A stretch of 64,000 nt of DNA, from NCBI RefSeq assembly GCF_023856365.1, contig NC_064548.1, positions 7,861,642 through 7,925,641 of the forward strand, written 5' to 3'. A program made the translations under genes and the position numbers. Positions 27,201-39,100 of this stretch are shown here, piece by piece; the stretch's first letter is position 1, and the number at the start of each line of letters is the position of its first letter. The stretch comes from Brienomyrus brachyistius (lineage: Eukaryota > Chordata > Actinopteri > Osteoglossiformes > Mormyridae). The notes beneath the pieces are model-generated. The model was not told where the DNA came from. It did no database searches and saw nothing but the letters and a program-made list of their open reading frames with translations.

Positions 27201-28340
27201 TTAGCTCACCAGGACACGCCAAGCATTCCCCCACACCTCCCGTTTCCCAGCCCTCGTCCACCGCCTGCCCGGGCCATTCAAAGGAGACTTTTCCCAGAGT
27301 CCTCGGCAGCCACACTCTCTGGGCCATCAATGAGAATAGTGTTCCCTGCCCACAATGGCCAGATTCATTATGGGAGTGCCTCTATGCTCCCCTTCCTCTA
27401 TGGGGGCCCTTCCACCACTAAGACGGCCACTATATAAAGAGCGGCAGCTCAATGGCACGGCACCTAATTTGCATACAACCATGATGCGAGCGACCCCGCC
27501 CCCGGAAAGACTGACGGGCAAAACATTCATGAAAGAGACAGACAATTATTCAGCACAAGTGAGCCTGGAATGCCCGTGTGCAGATGGTCCGTTTCGCAAA
27601 ATGCTTCGGGACTTTGGGAATAGCTTCCGAAACGGTCCCAATGGAATTTACCATAGAATATAATACCGAGAATGCATACATTTACGTTTCTTTTCTCTCT
27701 GTTTTGTCCTTCAGTTCGCCTGTCTCAGATCGGCAAGCGACACAAACCGCAGGAAAGAGTCCTGTCAGACTTTACCCGTCAAATTACATGAAGCGTTAAT
27801 GAAGTCCACAGACTCCACAATTCACGGCAGTGTTGGATTTCACATAGCAGGAGGAGCGTGGTGCCTCGAAGGAAGATCTCCCATCCTGGAGTTTCACTCT
27901 GCGCACGTCTCCAGTGGTGAGCTCCTTGGCCTGATTTCCTAAACCCTGAAGAGGTTCTGGAATCCCAGCACCCAGACGGCCCACACGAGATTAAGAATTC
28001 AAGACTTGCACACTGATCTTCGGCAATAACTAACAAGTGCGAGACTGCAGGAGCTGCCCCCCCCCCACCCCTTCCACGGAGCCCAAATTGCGGTGCACAC
28101 TTTGAACAAACGCTCCCCCCCTCCCCACACACACTTTTCAAATGGTACATAACAAAAGCTGCTGGAACATTCCTGCAATTTGCTGCAAATCAGTCAAAGC
28201 CCAAGCTGTTTGCTTTGTCCCCGGTCCCTCAGCAGAGGCCTTCATGATGCCAGGAGACCCTGTAATCTCAGACCCCAAGAACATGCACAGTCGAAAAGCA
28301 GGAGGAGTATTCCAAAGGATATCGCTAGGATGGACCCCTG

Positions 28341-28341
<1 letters not shown>
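24241..28341. other. Non-coding region
   Basis: Higher GC around 24.5-24.8 kb and 27.0-27.5 kb, with overlapping chance frames on both strands and no recognisable domain. A weak SINE-like remnant (ccctgcaatggaccagc) lies near 26,463. No gene supported. Confidence 0.5.

Positions 28342-28377
<36 letters not shown>
28342..28377. repeat. (TG)18 microsatellite
   Basis: Uninterrupted TG dinucleotide run. Confidence 0.97.
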
Positions 28378-28378
<1 letters not shown>

Positions 28379-28394
28379 ACACGCATGCGCTGAT

Positions 28395-28470
28395 TACCTC
28401 TCACAATCCAAAAACGCAATTAGGGAACTCTCCGAGTGCAGACAAGTGTGCCCTGTAATGGACTGGCTTT
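28395..28470 (+). mobile_element. Decayed SINE fragment
   Basis: acaatccaaaaacgcaatta and gtgccctgtaatggactggc match the middle of the SINE at 30.4 kb, with a short gap. Confidence 0.5.
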
Positions 28471-30380
28471 GCATCTGGGGTGTTTTGGTGCATCGATACC
28501 TGTGCGTCGAGGTGTTTCCTAAATAAAAATAAATGTGCATGTAAGTAAATGAAATCTAACCTTCATGCAATCCAGTTGGAAGATGGGTGAATGGATGGAT
28601 ATGTCTCTTTTCTGGCTGACAGCTAGGTGAGTGGATCTCATTTCAAAGTACAGGTCAATCCGATCTAATGTTCTGAAGGCTAAAATGCTAATCATGAGTC
28701 AGATTTCCATGGCGACTGTCTTGTTTACGAAAGATGGAAGGATGGAATCCAATAAAGCCATAATTTATGAATCCTGCCATCTGAGAATAGGTTATGGAGT
28801 CAACGGTGAGTCAAAAAAATAAATAAATAACATGGACAGGTTCTATGAACAAAATAAAGGACATTGATATAACAAAGATAATAATAAGCTTATTAATAGT
28901 ACAAACTGAAGTTACTACTGCGGCATTTAAGCAGAACATTTCAGCAGAAATTCTAATCGCAGGTTTACCAACATGATCTCATTCACTGTGAAGTTCTGTG
29001 AAAAGAAGCCCAATTGCGATTGAGGGTCTCGCATATCATCCTGCTACAGCGTCATTTATCGTCATGGAAACATCAGGGGAAACAACCGCATGGACCAAAA
29101 CCATTGTGCACTTGAAATTTCATTAGCTAACTCCTTTACAGAGGGCTTTGCATTAGTCAAGAGTAAGCGAGAGAGAAGCAGCCAGGTCCAGGATGAAACA
29201 TTCATACGGAGGCTCGAGCTCACAGCAGTATCGCCTGACAGGTGGATTTCTGGGCGAACACCTGGGGCGAGGATGCCGATTGTTGCAGTTAAAGGGGAAC
29301 GCGTCTCTGCATGCAGATGCGCGCAGCATGGAAATACCCCACGGCACAACCGTGTCAGACTGGTCACTCGGCGGCGAAATAGTGAGGCAGTAATCAGTAT
29401 GAAGAAGCAACAGAAAGACCAGTTGGATTGAGCGAAATAAATTCATAAAGCAAATCAATAAAAACAACATAAAAATATTAAAATGACGGATCGTTAACTG
29501 TTGCCTTTAACTGCTAGGCGTGGAAAAGAATATATTTTGATATATTCTTGCCAATATATTTTTACTTTTACATGTTTTGCAGCCTGACCTTCTCCCTGAG
29601 TCACGTTCAGTGTTCTCCACACCTTGTGACCTTCGACATGGACTGATTGGTTGTTTTTGAAATGGCGCCATCAGGCTTGTTAGGTCTAAGCAAAGAGAGT
29701 CTTCTGGAAAAAACGCTGAGATGTGTCCTTGGCCTTAGAAGCTAAGAACACCTTATCTTTGGGGAGGGCGCCATATGGGGCAAGACACTGAAATGAACCC
29801 ATACAATTTTTACAGATCCAGGAGAGCTTCTCTTTTCATCTTCTTGTTTCATACCTTTATTGTTTTATGTATTATGTGTTAAAATTCAATCACTACAGAA
29901 CTCAACCATCTTGAGAATTAGTCATTTCCAGCAAAACTCAACACTGGTTACATTTGAAAATATACAACTATTTTTACTGATTCGGCATTAGGTACACATG
30001 TAATGGTACATATGAGCACCGTCCGAGAGGAAAAGCAGCAAGCAAGATAGCCCTGCCCTTTGACCTTATTGCCAGGGCAACGGCACAATGCAGGTCAGCT
30101 GGTGTCCAAGCAGTGATACAAAGCAGCCGGCCTGAAACACCCCGGTGCCTGACGCTGACCCATGCAATAGGAAATGACCAAGTAAAGCATCAAATGCAGC
30201 ATATTTCCCTAAAAGCAAGATCCATTCAAGAGTCGTTTTCACGGACGTTTGCAAAACAGGAACTCTGCTTATTATCGTCCAGATAAGGCTTGACTCATTC
30301 ATCTTCAATGTATCAGACAAAATTATTTACCTGCAAGCTTGAAGGAAATATGTTAACAATTCTGCAGTAGTGTCCTACAG
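28471..30380. other. Non-coding region
   Basis: At 29.06-29.47 kb the sequence is open in several frames on both strands and richer in CpG than its surroundings. No known domain is visible, and it could be a regulatory element. Nothing else identified. Confidence 0.5.
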
Positions 30381-30718
30381 GGGGGTGGCATGGTGGTGCA
30401 GTGGTTAGCACTGTTGCCTCATGCCTCTGGGACCCGGGTTCGAGTCCCCGCCTGGGTTACATGTGTGTGGAGTTTGCATGTTCTCCCCATGTCGTCGTGG
30501 GGTTTCTTCCGGGTACTCCAGTTTCCCCCCCCACAGTCCAAAAACATGCTGAGGCTAATTGGAGTTGCTAAATTGCCCATAGGTGTGTGATTGTGCCCTG
30601 CGATGGGCTGGCCCCCCATCCTGGGTTGTTCCCTGCCTCATGCCCATTGCTTCCGGGATAGGCTCTGGACCCCCTGCGACCCAGTAGGATACGCGGTTTG
30701 GAAAATGGATGGATGGAT
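30381..30718 (+). mobile_element. tRNA-derived teleost SINE with GGAT tail
   Basis: About 338 bp. The head carries RNA polymerase III promoter boxes, tggtgcagtggttagca (A box type) and gggttcgagtcccc (B box). The body has gtttgcatgttctccccatg and cacagtccaaaaacatgctg, then gtgccctgcgatgggctggc and gggataggctctggaccccc. The tail is ggatggatggatg. This order is diagnostic of a widespread fish SINE. It looks full length and only moderately diverged. Confidence 0.93.
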
Positions 30719-33700
30719 GTCCTACAGGTGTTATGACAAACACCTTTATGTCAAAAACATAAAGCATGCAGTTAGAGCAGAATCCATATCGCTGGTCCAC
30801 TTTTATAAAAGAAGGTCATCCAGATTTGAAAACATCTACGACAAATCCATCAGTCATTTCTTCTTAAAAAAAAAACATTTATTTGCCTTTATGGAAGTAC
30901 AGGCTACAACTGGCCTTTGTCTTTTGTGCTGGTATAAACATTTGTTATGGAGGAAGGCAAATCGATTGCACTTCTCTGCCTTAAACATTTCTATGACATG
31001 GTGGAGCCAGACAGGGTGAAGATCTTTCCACCCCACCCCACCCCGATTGCCAGGGCAGTGCACAGCCCTCATGTTCGTAACGTGCCGTCAAAACACAGCA
31101 GAAAAATCTGATGAGGGATATTGTTTCAGTCACTGCTGGACGCATTTACTAAATGAAATGATTTATGCTTGTAATCAAACGTCTGCCTGACTTGGCTCCT
31201 CCCCTTTTCACTTTGGTTACTATGGAGGCAATAGAATGCGATAGGTTTCCTGACAAAGCTATTGTGGCACTCAAAGCCGCCTTGGCACGCCGGGTTCATG
31301 GTCTGAGAGCTAACAAGGGCCCTCATAAGTTCATTAAAGATGAGAACCAGGAGGCTTGCTTAACATCTCAAAGAAGCGTCTTGAATCTGGCAAAACACTT
31401 GAATGGAACGCATTGTGCATCGGGACATTTGAATATTAATGCTACAGAAGACACGTTTGTTCAGCGCGCAACGTGAAAGCTCGGGAGCTCGGCGGATGGC
31501 TTGATCCAAGTGTGAGCAGAGAAAACGTGCACCTGGGAAGTCACGGGCGCCGGACAGCGCGCACGTCCGTTTTTTTTGCTCGAAGTGTGATAAGGGGGCA
31601 TCGTCTTTCTAACAGACAAATTGACCCAGGGACTGCAGATGCAACAGAAAATCCATTTGTCTTTGCACTTGCGCGTCTACCGGTTAGAAACTCCCCCATA
31701 TACCTGAAAGCCGTCCAGACTGTGCTCCAAAGCTGCCTTGCAATTCTCCTGCCAGATAAAGGGCAGCCAAAACCCCAGCAGGTTTTTATCAGGCTCGAAG
31801 TAAACATGAAAATTTAAATGCAGAGGCCACCTCATGAGCAGTAATGAATATCCAAAGCATCAGGGACAGAGTACGATCCTTTTGTTTATTTTCCAAGATC
31901 AAGGTTCTATAAATATTGATAAACCTTTTACATTTTACCCTCTTTTATTAAACTAAAGCAGCAATTCTGCGTAACCACAACCACGAAAAAACAATAACAT
32001 GCTAATATAAACAGCAAAAGCTAATAAAAACCTCATTTTTATTAAAAGTATGACTGACAAATCAGACACAAAATTCAATCATTTTATTCAATGGACCTTC
32101 TAACATCTGGAATGAGCATTCACCAGAGTATAGCAATTATTGGACTTAATCCCATAAGTGCATTTGGCCTTTGTTAGGTTAGCAAACAGGAAAATGGCAA
32201 GTGATTGCTTAGAATTGTGATGTCACTTTCAGACCGACAAGTATTAATCTAGCCAATATGGTTCTAATTATCGACCCGGTTAACGATGAAAAACTTTCAC
32301 TAGAATAAAGGTTCAAAACATGTTTATGCAAATGCACATATTTATGCAGACTCAAAACAGTGAAATAATCTGCAAGGATTAAATGCCAAATATGTGTATG
32401 TTTCACGTGTGCAATGTTTACTAATTAAACACAGATGTGCTGCCAAACCTAGACTTGAAGCAATCCATCACAGTCTACTTCAACAGCTTGCAAATCTATG
32501 TTTATTACAGGGACTGTAGTGCTTGTGAAAGCCGTTAATATAGAAACGGGGACTTGCACTGCTCTGCAGCTATGTGTTGCTGGGAATGGGTTTTTAGGTC
32601 AGTGTATCAAAATCTCTACCTTTCAGATTGTCTTTGAAAGTCAGTTTTAATGTACTGGGCTAAATATCAGTTTAAGCAACTAAATCACATTTCACGGCAA
32701 ATTAAACTATTATTTTAGGGCTCAAACGATAATTATCAAATGTGACTTTACAAAATGATTAATTAACAAAACAACATCGATTGACGTTGTGGGCAGTTCT
32801 CAGTCGATTACACAGTTGCAGTACAAAAAGTACAAAACAAATATTGTAAATATGGTTTTAGTACACAGGTGCAAATAAACAATGGTTAGTCCATAAAAAT
32901 ATTTAAATCACAAAACATACAGGAACGTCATTGCGCTAAAAGAAAGCGGTCGCGCTTTTGCTCAGCACTGCCCCCTATCGGATATAACTGAAATAGCGGC
33001 TTAAACTGTTTCTAACTCGCCAACTCACCGCTCGCACGCTTATCGGGGCTTTACGCGTGTAGAACAAACAATGCGATTTATTTATTTTTATTACACATAC
33101 GAAATGCTGTTATATTACACGAATAGAGAGGAGAGATAATGACTAGACCAGATTGCTGTATTCTATCCCACAGGCATTTTCATTCTCTTTTTTCCATCGG
33201 AACCTCAAAATCTAGATTAAAACCTGCACACACAAGTTATTTCGGGGGCCTGGAATGCTTATTAAAGCTTCTGGATTCTTACGTTTACCCTCTCCCCTCC
33301 ATTAAGATCTTAATCAAACCGCAAAAACAAAGGGTAAAGCGCGACGTTTGGTCCCTGGTGAATGTCCGGTTCTGGAGCTGGGCAGTCAGAAGCTGCGTCT
33401 AAGGTGGATGCAGGGCTTTCGGAAACTTATGGAAAACACCGACACACTACTAATGGCTGATGAAAACCCATTGAGGAAGCAACACTAGTGCACTAATGTC
33501 CCTTTCGCTGCAAGTCCACAGGACCGTCAGCATATGACCATTATTTCAGAAATACGTTCAATCGTCCAGGTACCGCACATATATACACCGTAAAATGTCC
33601 TAATCATTTACTCTCGTAAATTGAAATGCAACCTAAAAACAAGCTCTTTTATAATAATGCCCGAGACAAATTCAAGAAATTCAAAAACACCAGTTCACAA

Positions 33701-35929
33701 CTATTAAAAAGAATTGAGCATGCAAGCGCATTAGTTATGTCGAAGTTACAATTCAGATTATCTAATTCTACTAAAATACGTACAGGGAAAATATTTTTAA
33801 GGGTACACCCCGGCGATATCAATGCTGCGGGGTCCCGCGGTCGCATCTGCGTCCGAAGGTGAAGTCGAACGAGCGACGCGCTCCTTCCATATAGCCGTGC
33901 ACCTTCATCCACAATGCAGATAACGTCCACGCACGACAGCCGAACAGGCAAGTGCAAGTGGAAAAACGATCGCTACTTAGCCTCCCATCATGCGCCTCAA
34001 CATTTCAATTTAAGGATAAGAGTATAAATGACAAACAAGCAGAAGCGCTTTGCATTTTAAAACGCACATAAATGGTATGTCGTTCAGTAGCTCTTCATGA
34101 AACAAAGATCTCTTAAAACGTTTAAACTCGCAAAACGTTTCATTTAATATATACGCTAGAAGTGCCTGTTAAATACATAAATTTATTTTTAAAAAAACAA
34201 CAACTTTTCTTTAGAATTCCTTTGAAGTATGCGGTTTGCAAACCAGAATAACACAGGTAATATACAAAGTGACTGAAAATTGAGCATTACCTCGTCTTAA
34301 GACTTAAGCATTTAGTTTTCCGGACGGGTTGTGATGATAAACAAGGCGACGGGTGTCACATCTGCTCCTGTGTCTCAGTAATGGGGTACCTCCACTTTTA
34401 CACGATCCTCCACTCTATCCGCACTGTCTCGGCGAGCCGCAGCTACTACACGGGTAAGCGCAACTCCGCCGATGTAGGGGTGTACAAACCATAAACCCAA
34501 TCATGGGAAACTGGCCTCTTACCTAAAAGAAGTGTTTTGCGCTGATGAATTAAAACGGCTTTGTTCTACAACTTCACCCAATTACAACCTTTGTTTGGAA
34601 TTGCTAAAGAGTTATACGTATTAGTTTTAACTTTGCTGCACCCCTTTATTGCGGTGGGGTAGTCGTCATCTCCGCGGTTAGGTGCCATGGCAATTAGTTA
34701 ACTGTTTGAAACTATTCAAGATAAGAGGGACATGTATACACCTATATAATTTATTTTAGCGAATAACAATCGTGTTGTTTTTGACGTTATCGTTGAATTA
34801 CATTTCCACTTTAAAAATATTTAGAATTGTATTATATTTTTGCACTATATCAATATTTTAACTGGCATTCTTGTTATTTAATGCAATAATCACATAAACC
34901 CTATAGAATATACAAAGATGTAAGATTAATCTGAGCACGAAGTTTCCTTGTATGTTATACGATTAATGTACACAAAATATAAAGTTCACAACGTTAATCA
35001 AAATCAGAATACTGTATTAATCCAGGGGGGAGGGGAGATTTTGTAAAGTTTAATGGTTTACTATAATAGCTACATTTAGTAAATATTACTATTTAATATA
35101 ACGAACCGTCTCCCAGACAGACTTTGAACGACACTTTACATTTAACAACAAAACACTTATTTAAAATACAACTGTATAGGCCATTAATATAAAACGTTAA
35201 TGCAAATGAAGATTTTGTAATTTAACCGAATTCTGAATAAGTTAACTAGTCCTTTTGTAAATAATGTGAAGTTGTAAAATGACTCATTTAAAGATTACTA
35301 TTTTAAATTAACTTAGAATAATTCACGCGTACCAGTTGTTCGAAATGTCCGTACTTCAGGTTCTAAAAGGCCTTTCATTGGTTTTACGACCAATTAAACG
35401 CATGAATGACCGTTTTTACCAATGCGATGCTGCATATAAATGAATATGTCGTGCGGCTTATTGCCATGGAAAAAGTGCACCCCCCATAATCCAGGTGGGG
35501 GCACCAGAAGTCTGACTGCAAGTAGACAGATATATATGAATAATCATTGTATGTATTGTGACATTTAAATCATTACATTCGATTACTGAGTATGTTGTCA
35601 GAATTGTGTAGTGCAAATACCTGCCTGCTGTGTCAAGCATTTGTGCAAACGTTTATATACAGTTTTATTACAAGCCATACAATTTTGAATTATTTTCACT
35701 CGTTATATACTCTTTATATCCTTAAACGCTGATATATTGTGTAAGCATTTCAAACAAAATGATTATTGATTCTTAGTCTTAGAATAACTGTGACAGCCTA
35801 TATTTTTAAATGGAATGCTCATTGTTTTAGCTAGGATTGATAAGATAAAATGAATAAAAGTATGAATCTATGTTTAACATAAATTGTTATAACTACAATG
35901 AAGGATTTGTAAACTTGTACGTGTTTTAC
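30719..35929. other. Non-coding region upstream of pdia5
   Basis: Overlapping open frames at 31.16-31.82 kb and 33.63-33.96 kb show no domain that I recognise. The segment 33.8-34.5 kb is CpG-richer and may hold a promoter or 5' exon of a neighbouring gene (see findings). The stretch 34.6-35.9 kb is AT-rich and featureless. A hAT-like end (agggctcaaacgataatta) is visible near 32,717, with no partner found. Confidence 0.5.
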
Positions 35930-36141
35930 CTGTCGACTAGAAACAGGAACAGGATCGCGGGAAGTGAAGTGTTCTCCCACCCGTTTTTCAACACGAATTT
36001 AGGCAAAGACTCCTGATTTAAAAACTAAACTTCCCAGAAATCCTCGCGTCTTGCGGCGAAATGCCGTTTTCCACGGTTTGCGCCTGCGTAACTAGACGTG
36101 GCAGCCGCATCATGTGTACATGGAAGCACCGCAGAAGTGGG
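35930..36141 (+). promoter_or_regulatory. Probable pdia5 promoter and 5' UTR
   Basis: The sequence just upstream of the ATGs is richer in CpG than the AT-rich block before it (33.9-35.9 kb). It carries actaaacttcccagaaatcc at 36024-36043, which resembles the ZNF143/Staf-type motif with core TTCCCAGAA found in many vertebrate housekeeping promoters. No TATA box is obvious. The transcription start cannot be fixed from sequence alone. Confidence 0.45.
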
Positions 36142-36177
36142 ATGAGTGGACTCAAAATGTACATTTTCCTTCTACTG
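36142..36177 (+). CDS. pdia5: pdia5 exon 1 (signal peptide start)
   Basis: Encodes MSGLKMYIFLLL, the first half of a signal peptide, and ends in phase 0 at CTG|gtaagt. The open frame extends upstream through ATGs at 36112 and 36061. The longer forms would add a basic extension ahead of the hydrophobic core, which is less usual for a signal peptide. The 5' UTR boundary is not visible. Confidence 0.8.
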
Positions 36178-39100
36178 GTAAGTGTCTGTTACATCAATAC
36201 GTCAGTTCGGGAACCTGTAGTATTATTAAATCGCTTGTTTGTGTCCCAGTGGGCGGTTCAACTGAGGTTGCAGTAGTCGTGAGCCGTTCAGAGCAAAGTT
36301 GGTAGCTTGGGAGCTAGAGAAATCCTGAAGTTGAACTTGACGTTGGCCAGTAAATGACAGCGCTTTGTAGCGCTATTTGCGTCTTTGTAATGTGTAGTAA
36401 ATACGCGTTCGTGCGCTTTTCTGTTTACGCCGTTTCTAAATAAGAGCCGAGAGGTCAGCATTAACTGAATCGGGGTCGCGTCCGTCAGCTCGGTGCTTAG
36501 AATCCTTAGGACCATCAGAATCATTAGAATTATTTTATTCGAGATGTACAAAAAGTCAGAATTTTATTTCGTGCAGGTGGTATCACGAAGTGTACAGTTT
36601 AAACAACAATAATAATAACATGGAGACGGAAGAAACAAAAAAATGCTTTAACATATCAGGGCGAGAGAACCAGGTGTTAAGTTGTGTAGATGCGTTTGTC
36701 TTTCTGTGAAATGTGCTACTTTGAGCGGTGTCTTGGTATGGAAGTGATTGTCTCACATGTTTGCTGGAGCTCCCAAACCCGCTGAACACCAGCCTATGTG
36801 GTGTCTCCATACAGGAGGGAAACGGTGGCCATTAACTGCATTATTTTTGGCTTTGTCCCAACGGTTCTATTTTGTAAAGGAATATGCCACGGGCAACTCA
36901 GATTACCTGATTAATTTATGCTGAATCTTTTAAACAAACATCTTTAATAGCCATCAAACTGCTCACTTTCATTTTTATCCCCCACCTATTTACACACAGT
37001 GACTAACATGTGCTCTCTCAGTTATTGTTGGCAGCCTTTACCTCAGGACCTTCCTGGTTGGCATCCTGTTCTATCAACAAACGCAAACAATTGGATTAGA
37101 CTCATACAACTCAGTCTGCTTTAACTAAGTCTGCTTGCTGCATCGTCTTGCTGCTCACATTCCTTTTAAAGTGTCCGAGTTTAATTTTTACTGAGTGCTG
37201 CACTTTGGGGAGTACTTCTACAAAGTGACATAATCATTGTTAATACGAAGTCTCTTTTCAGTAAGTTAATGTGACTTCCTGTCCTTGGAATAGCGTCTTT
37301 ATACGGAGCTGGTCAGAAATCTTTAGTGTACAGCACGAGCAAAGCGTATGCTATAAGCTTGGAGTGAAATGTTTTAGTGGTGTCAGCTTTTATAATTCAA
37401 GACTCATCTTTCTCAGTAGTGTGGTTCATTAATTTTAAGAAGGTGGAGAAACTGAAGTGATTTGTGCTGATTCAGTGCTACCCTTAAAAGCAGAAGCTTT
37501 TTTTTTTTTGCACAATTGTCACTCCACATTGAGGTTGGTTACGGCTTGTTGCCTCTCTCGTATTTTGCTTCACAGATGGGACTGTGTATCTTTTCTGCGC
37601 ACTAATTTAATGCACAGTGGCACAGATGATATGGTCCTGCACCCCTGCATTTGTCAAGGATTAAACAGTGGCATTAAATACCCCCTTGGTAAGGCGAGTG
37701 ACGGTGGGGCCTTTATCCTGAGCAACATATATGTGAGACAAATTGCACTTTTATGCTGTCAAGGAGTCAGTTAGGCATGAGGTGCGGCTAGGCTGAGCTT
37801 CCAGTGAATGCCCAAGTACAGGTGTACGCAGTCTTGAAGCAGGAGCTACACGACAACTTCTAAAAAAGTACCTTATAAGACAATCGAAGGACCATAAGTG
37901 CAATATATGAACATTCAGGGAATGTAAAGAGGCATCAGGCTAGTAGAGAATTTCATGGAACAGATGAGTCCGGAGTGATACTTCTCATGTGTTGGAGGGG
38001 TCTCCAAGCAGCCTTGGTTTGCTGACCAAAGAGGGCAAGATGGTAGGTCTTGACTATGGGCAAGACGTAGTCCTTGAGGATCTTTTTGATGACGATGGGT
38101 GCCAGTCCATTGACGTATCTTTGAGCCTGCGCCAAGGACTTGATGAGTGCCAATATGGAGCCAGTGAAGAGAGACAAGGAAGGGGTGTGACATAAGAACA
38201 TTTAAACTGAATGAATATCAGCCGTGCTGTTGTGTTTTGATCCATTTGCATTGGTCTGTTAACACATCAAGGTGAATGGCCTGCTGTTTAAAGGCCTCTA
38301 AACCTTTACTAAGGGAGCCATTTAAAAATTCTATGTTAAATCTCATGGAGATCATGTGAGATCACGGGAGGTATTGAAACCCTTCATGGATTGGTCAGAA
38401 ATGATTTTTTTTCTTTTTCCTAAAGCCATTAATTAACATGCAAATATCTCTTGAATTCTGAAGTTTCCGTGTTAAGTTTTTATCTTCACTGTTTGAGTCC
38501 ATAGCAACCCCTTTGCTTTCTGACACTCCATGACAGCAGCATTTGCTTTCAGAAGCCATAGTCTTTCCATATGTTGGTGTTAAACCTGCACCGACCCTGC
38601 AGGTTTCAGCAGCACTAAACCTTGTATTTCACCACTTTCAGGTCACATGAAGACAGGAGTGTTGAGTAATATATTAAGTTAAGTTGAGAGTACCCTGCCT
38701 CAGCCATTTAGTTGCAGTCTTGCAGAGACAAGACCAGAAAGTGTTCAAGCTCCCAGTACACATCTTAAAATGGGTCAGGAAAGATCATATGCAGAATTTT
38801 GGTATTCAGTGCCTGGCTAGAATAAACATGTCTTGACCTCAACCCTTCAAAGCTGTAATTGGATAGCATTATACTGGATAGCCTTGTCTTGGATAGCTTT
38901 GGCTAGCTTACAAACTGGATGGCTCTGTCTTGGATAGCCTTGGATAGCCTGGCATAGTGAATAGCCTTTCATACTGGATAGCCCTGTCTTGGATAGCCTT
39001 GGATAGCCTGGCATAGTGAATAGCCTTTCATACTGGATAGCCCTGTCTTGGATAGCCTTGGATAGCCTGGCATAGTGAATAGCCTTGCATACTGGATGCC

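Noticed and set aside
28142..28458. Open frames with long Cys/Val (VCVCVC) runs
   Set aside because: Translation of the TG microsatellite.
30381..30450. tRNA gene
   Set aside because: The A- and B-box words belong to the head of a SINE. No complete tRNA cloverleaf with an acceptor stem is visible, and the SINE body and tail follow.
31473..31817. 114-codon + frame overlapping an 88-codon minus frame
   Set aside because: No motif recognised. Both-strand openness suggests composition rather than coding.
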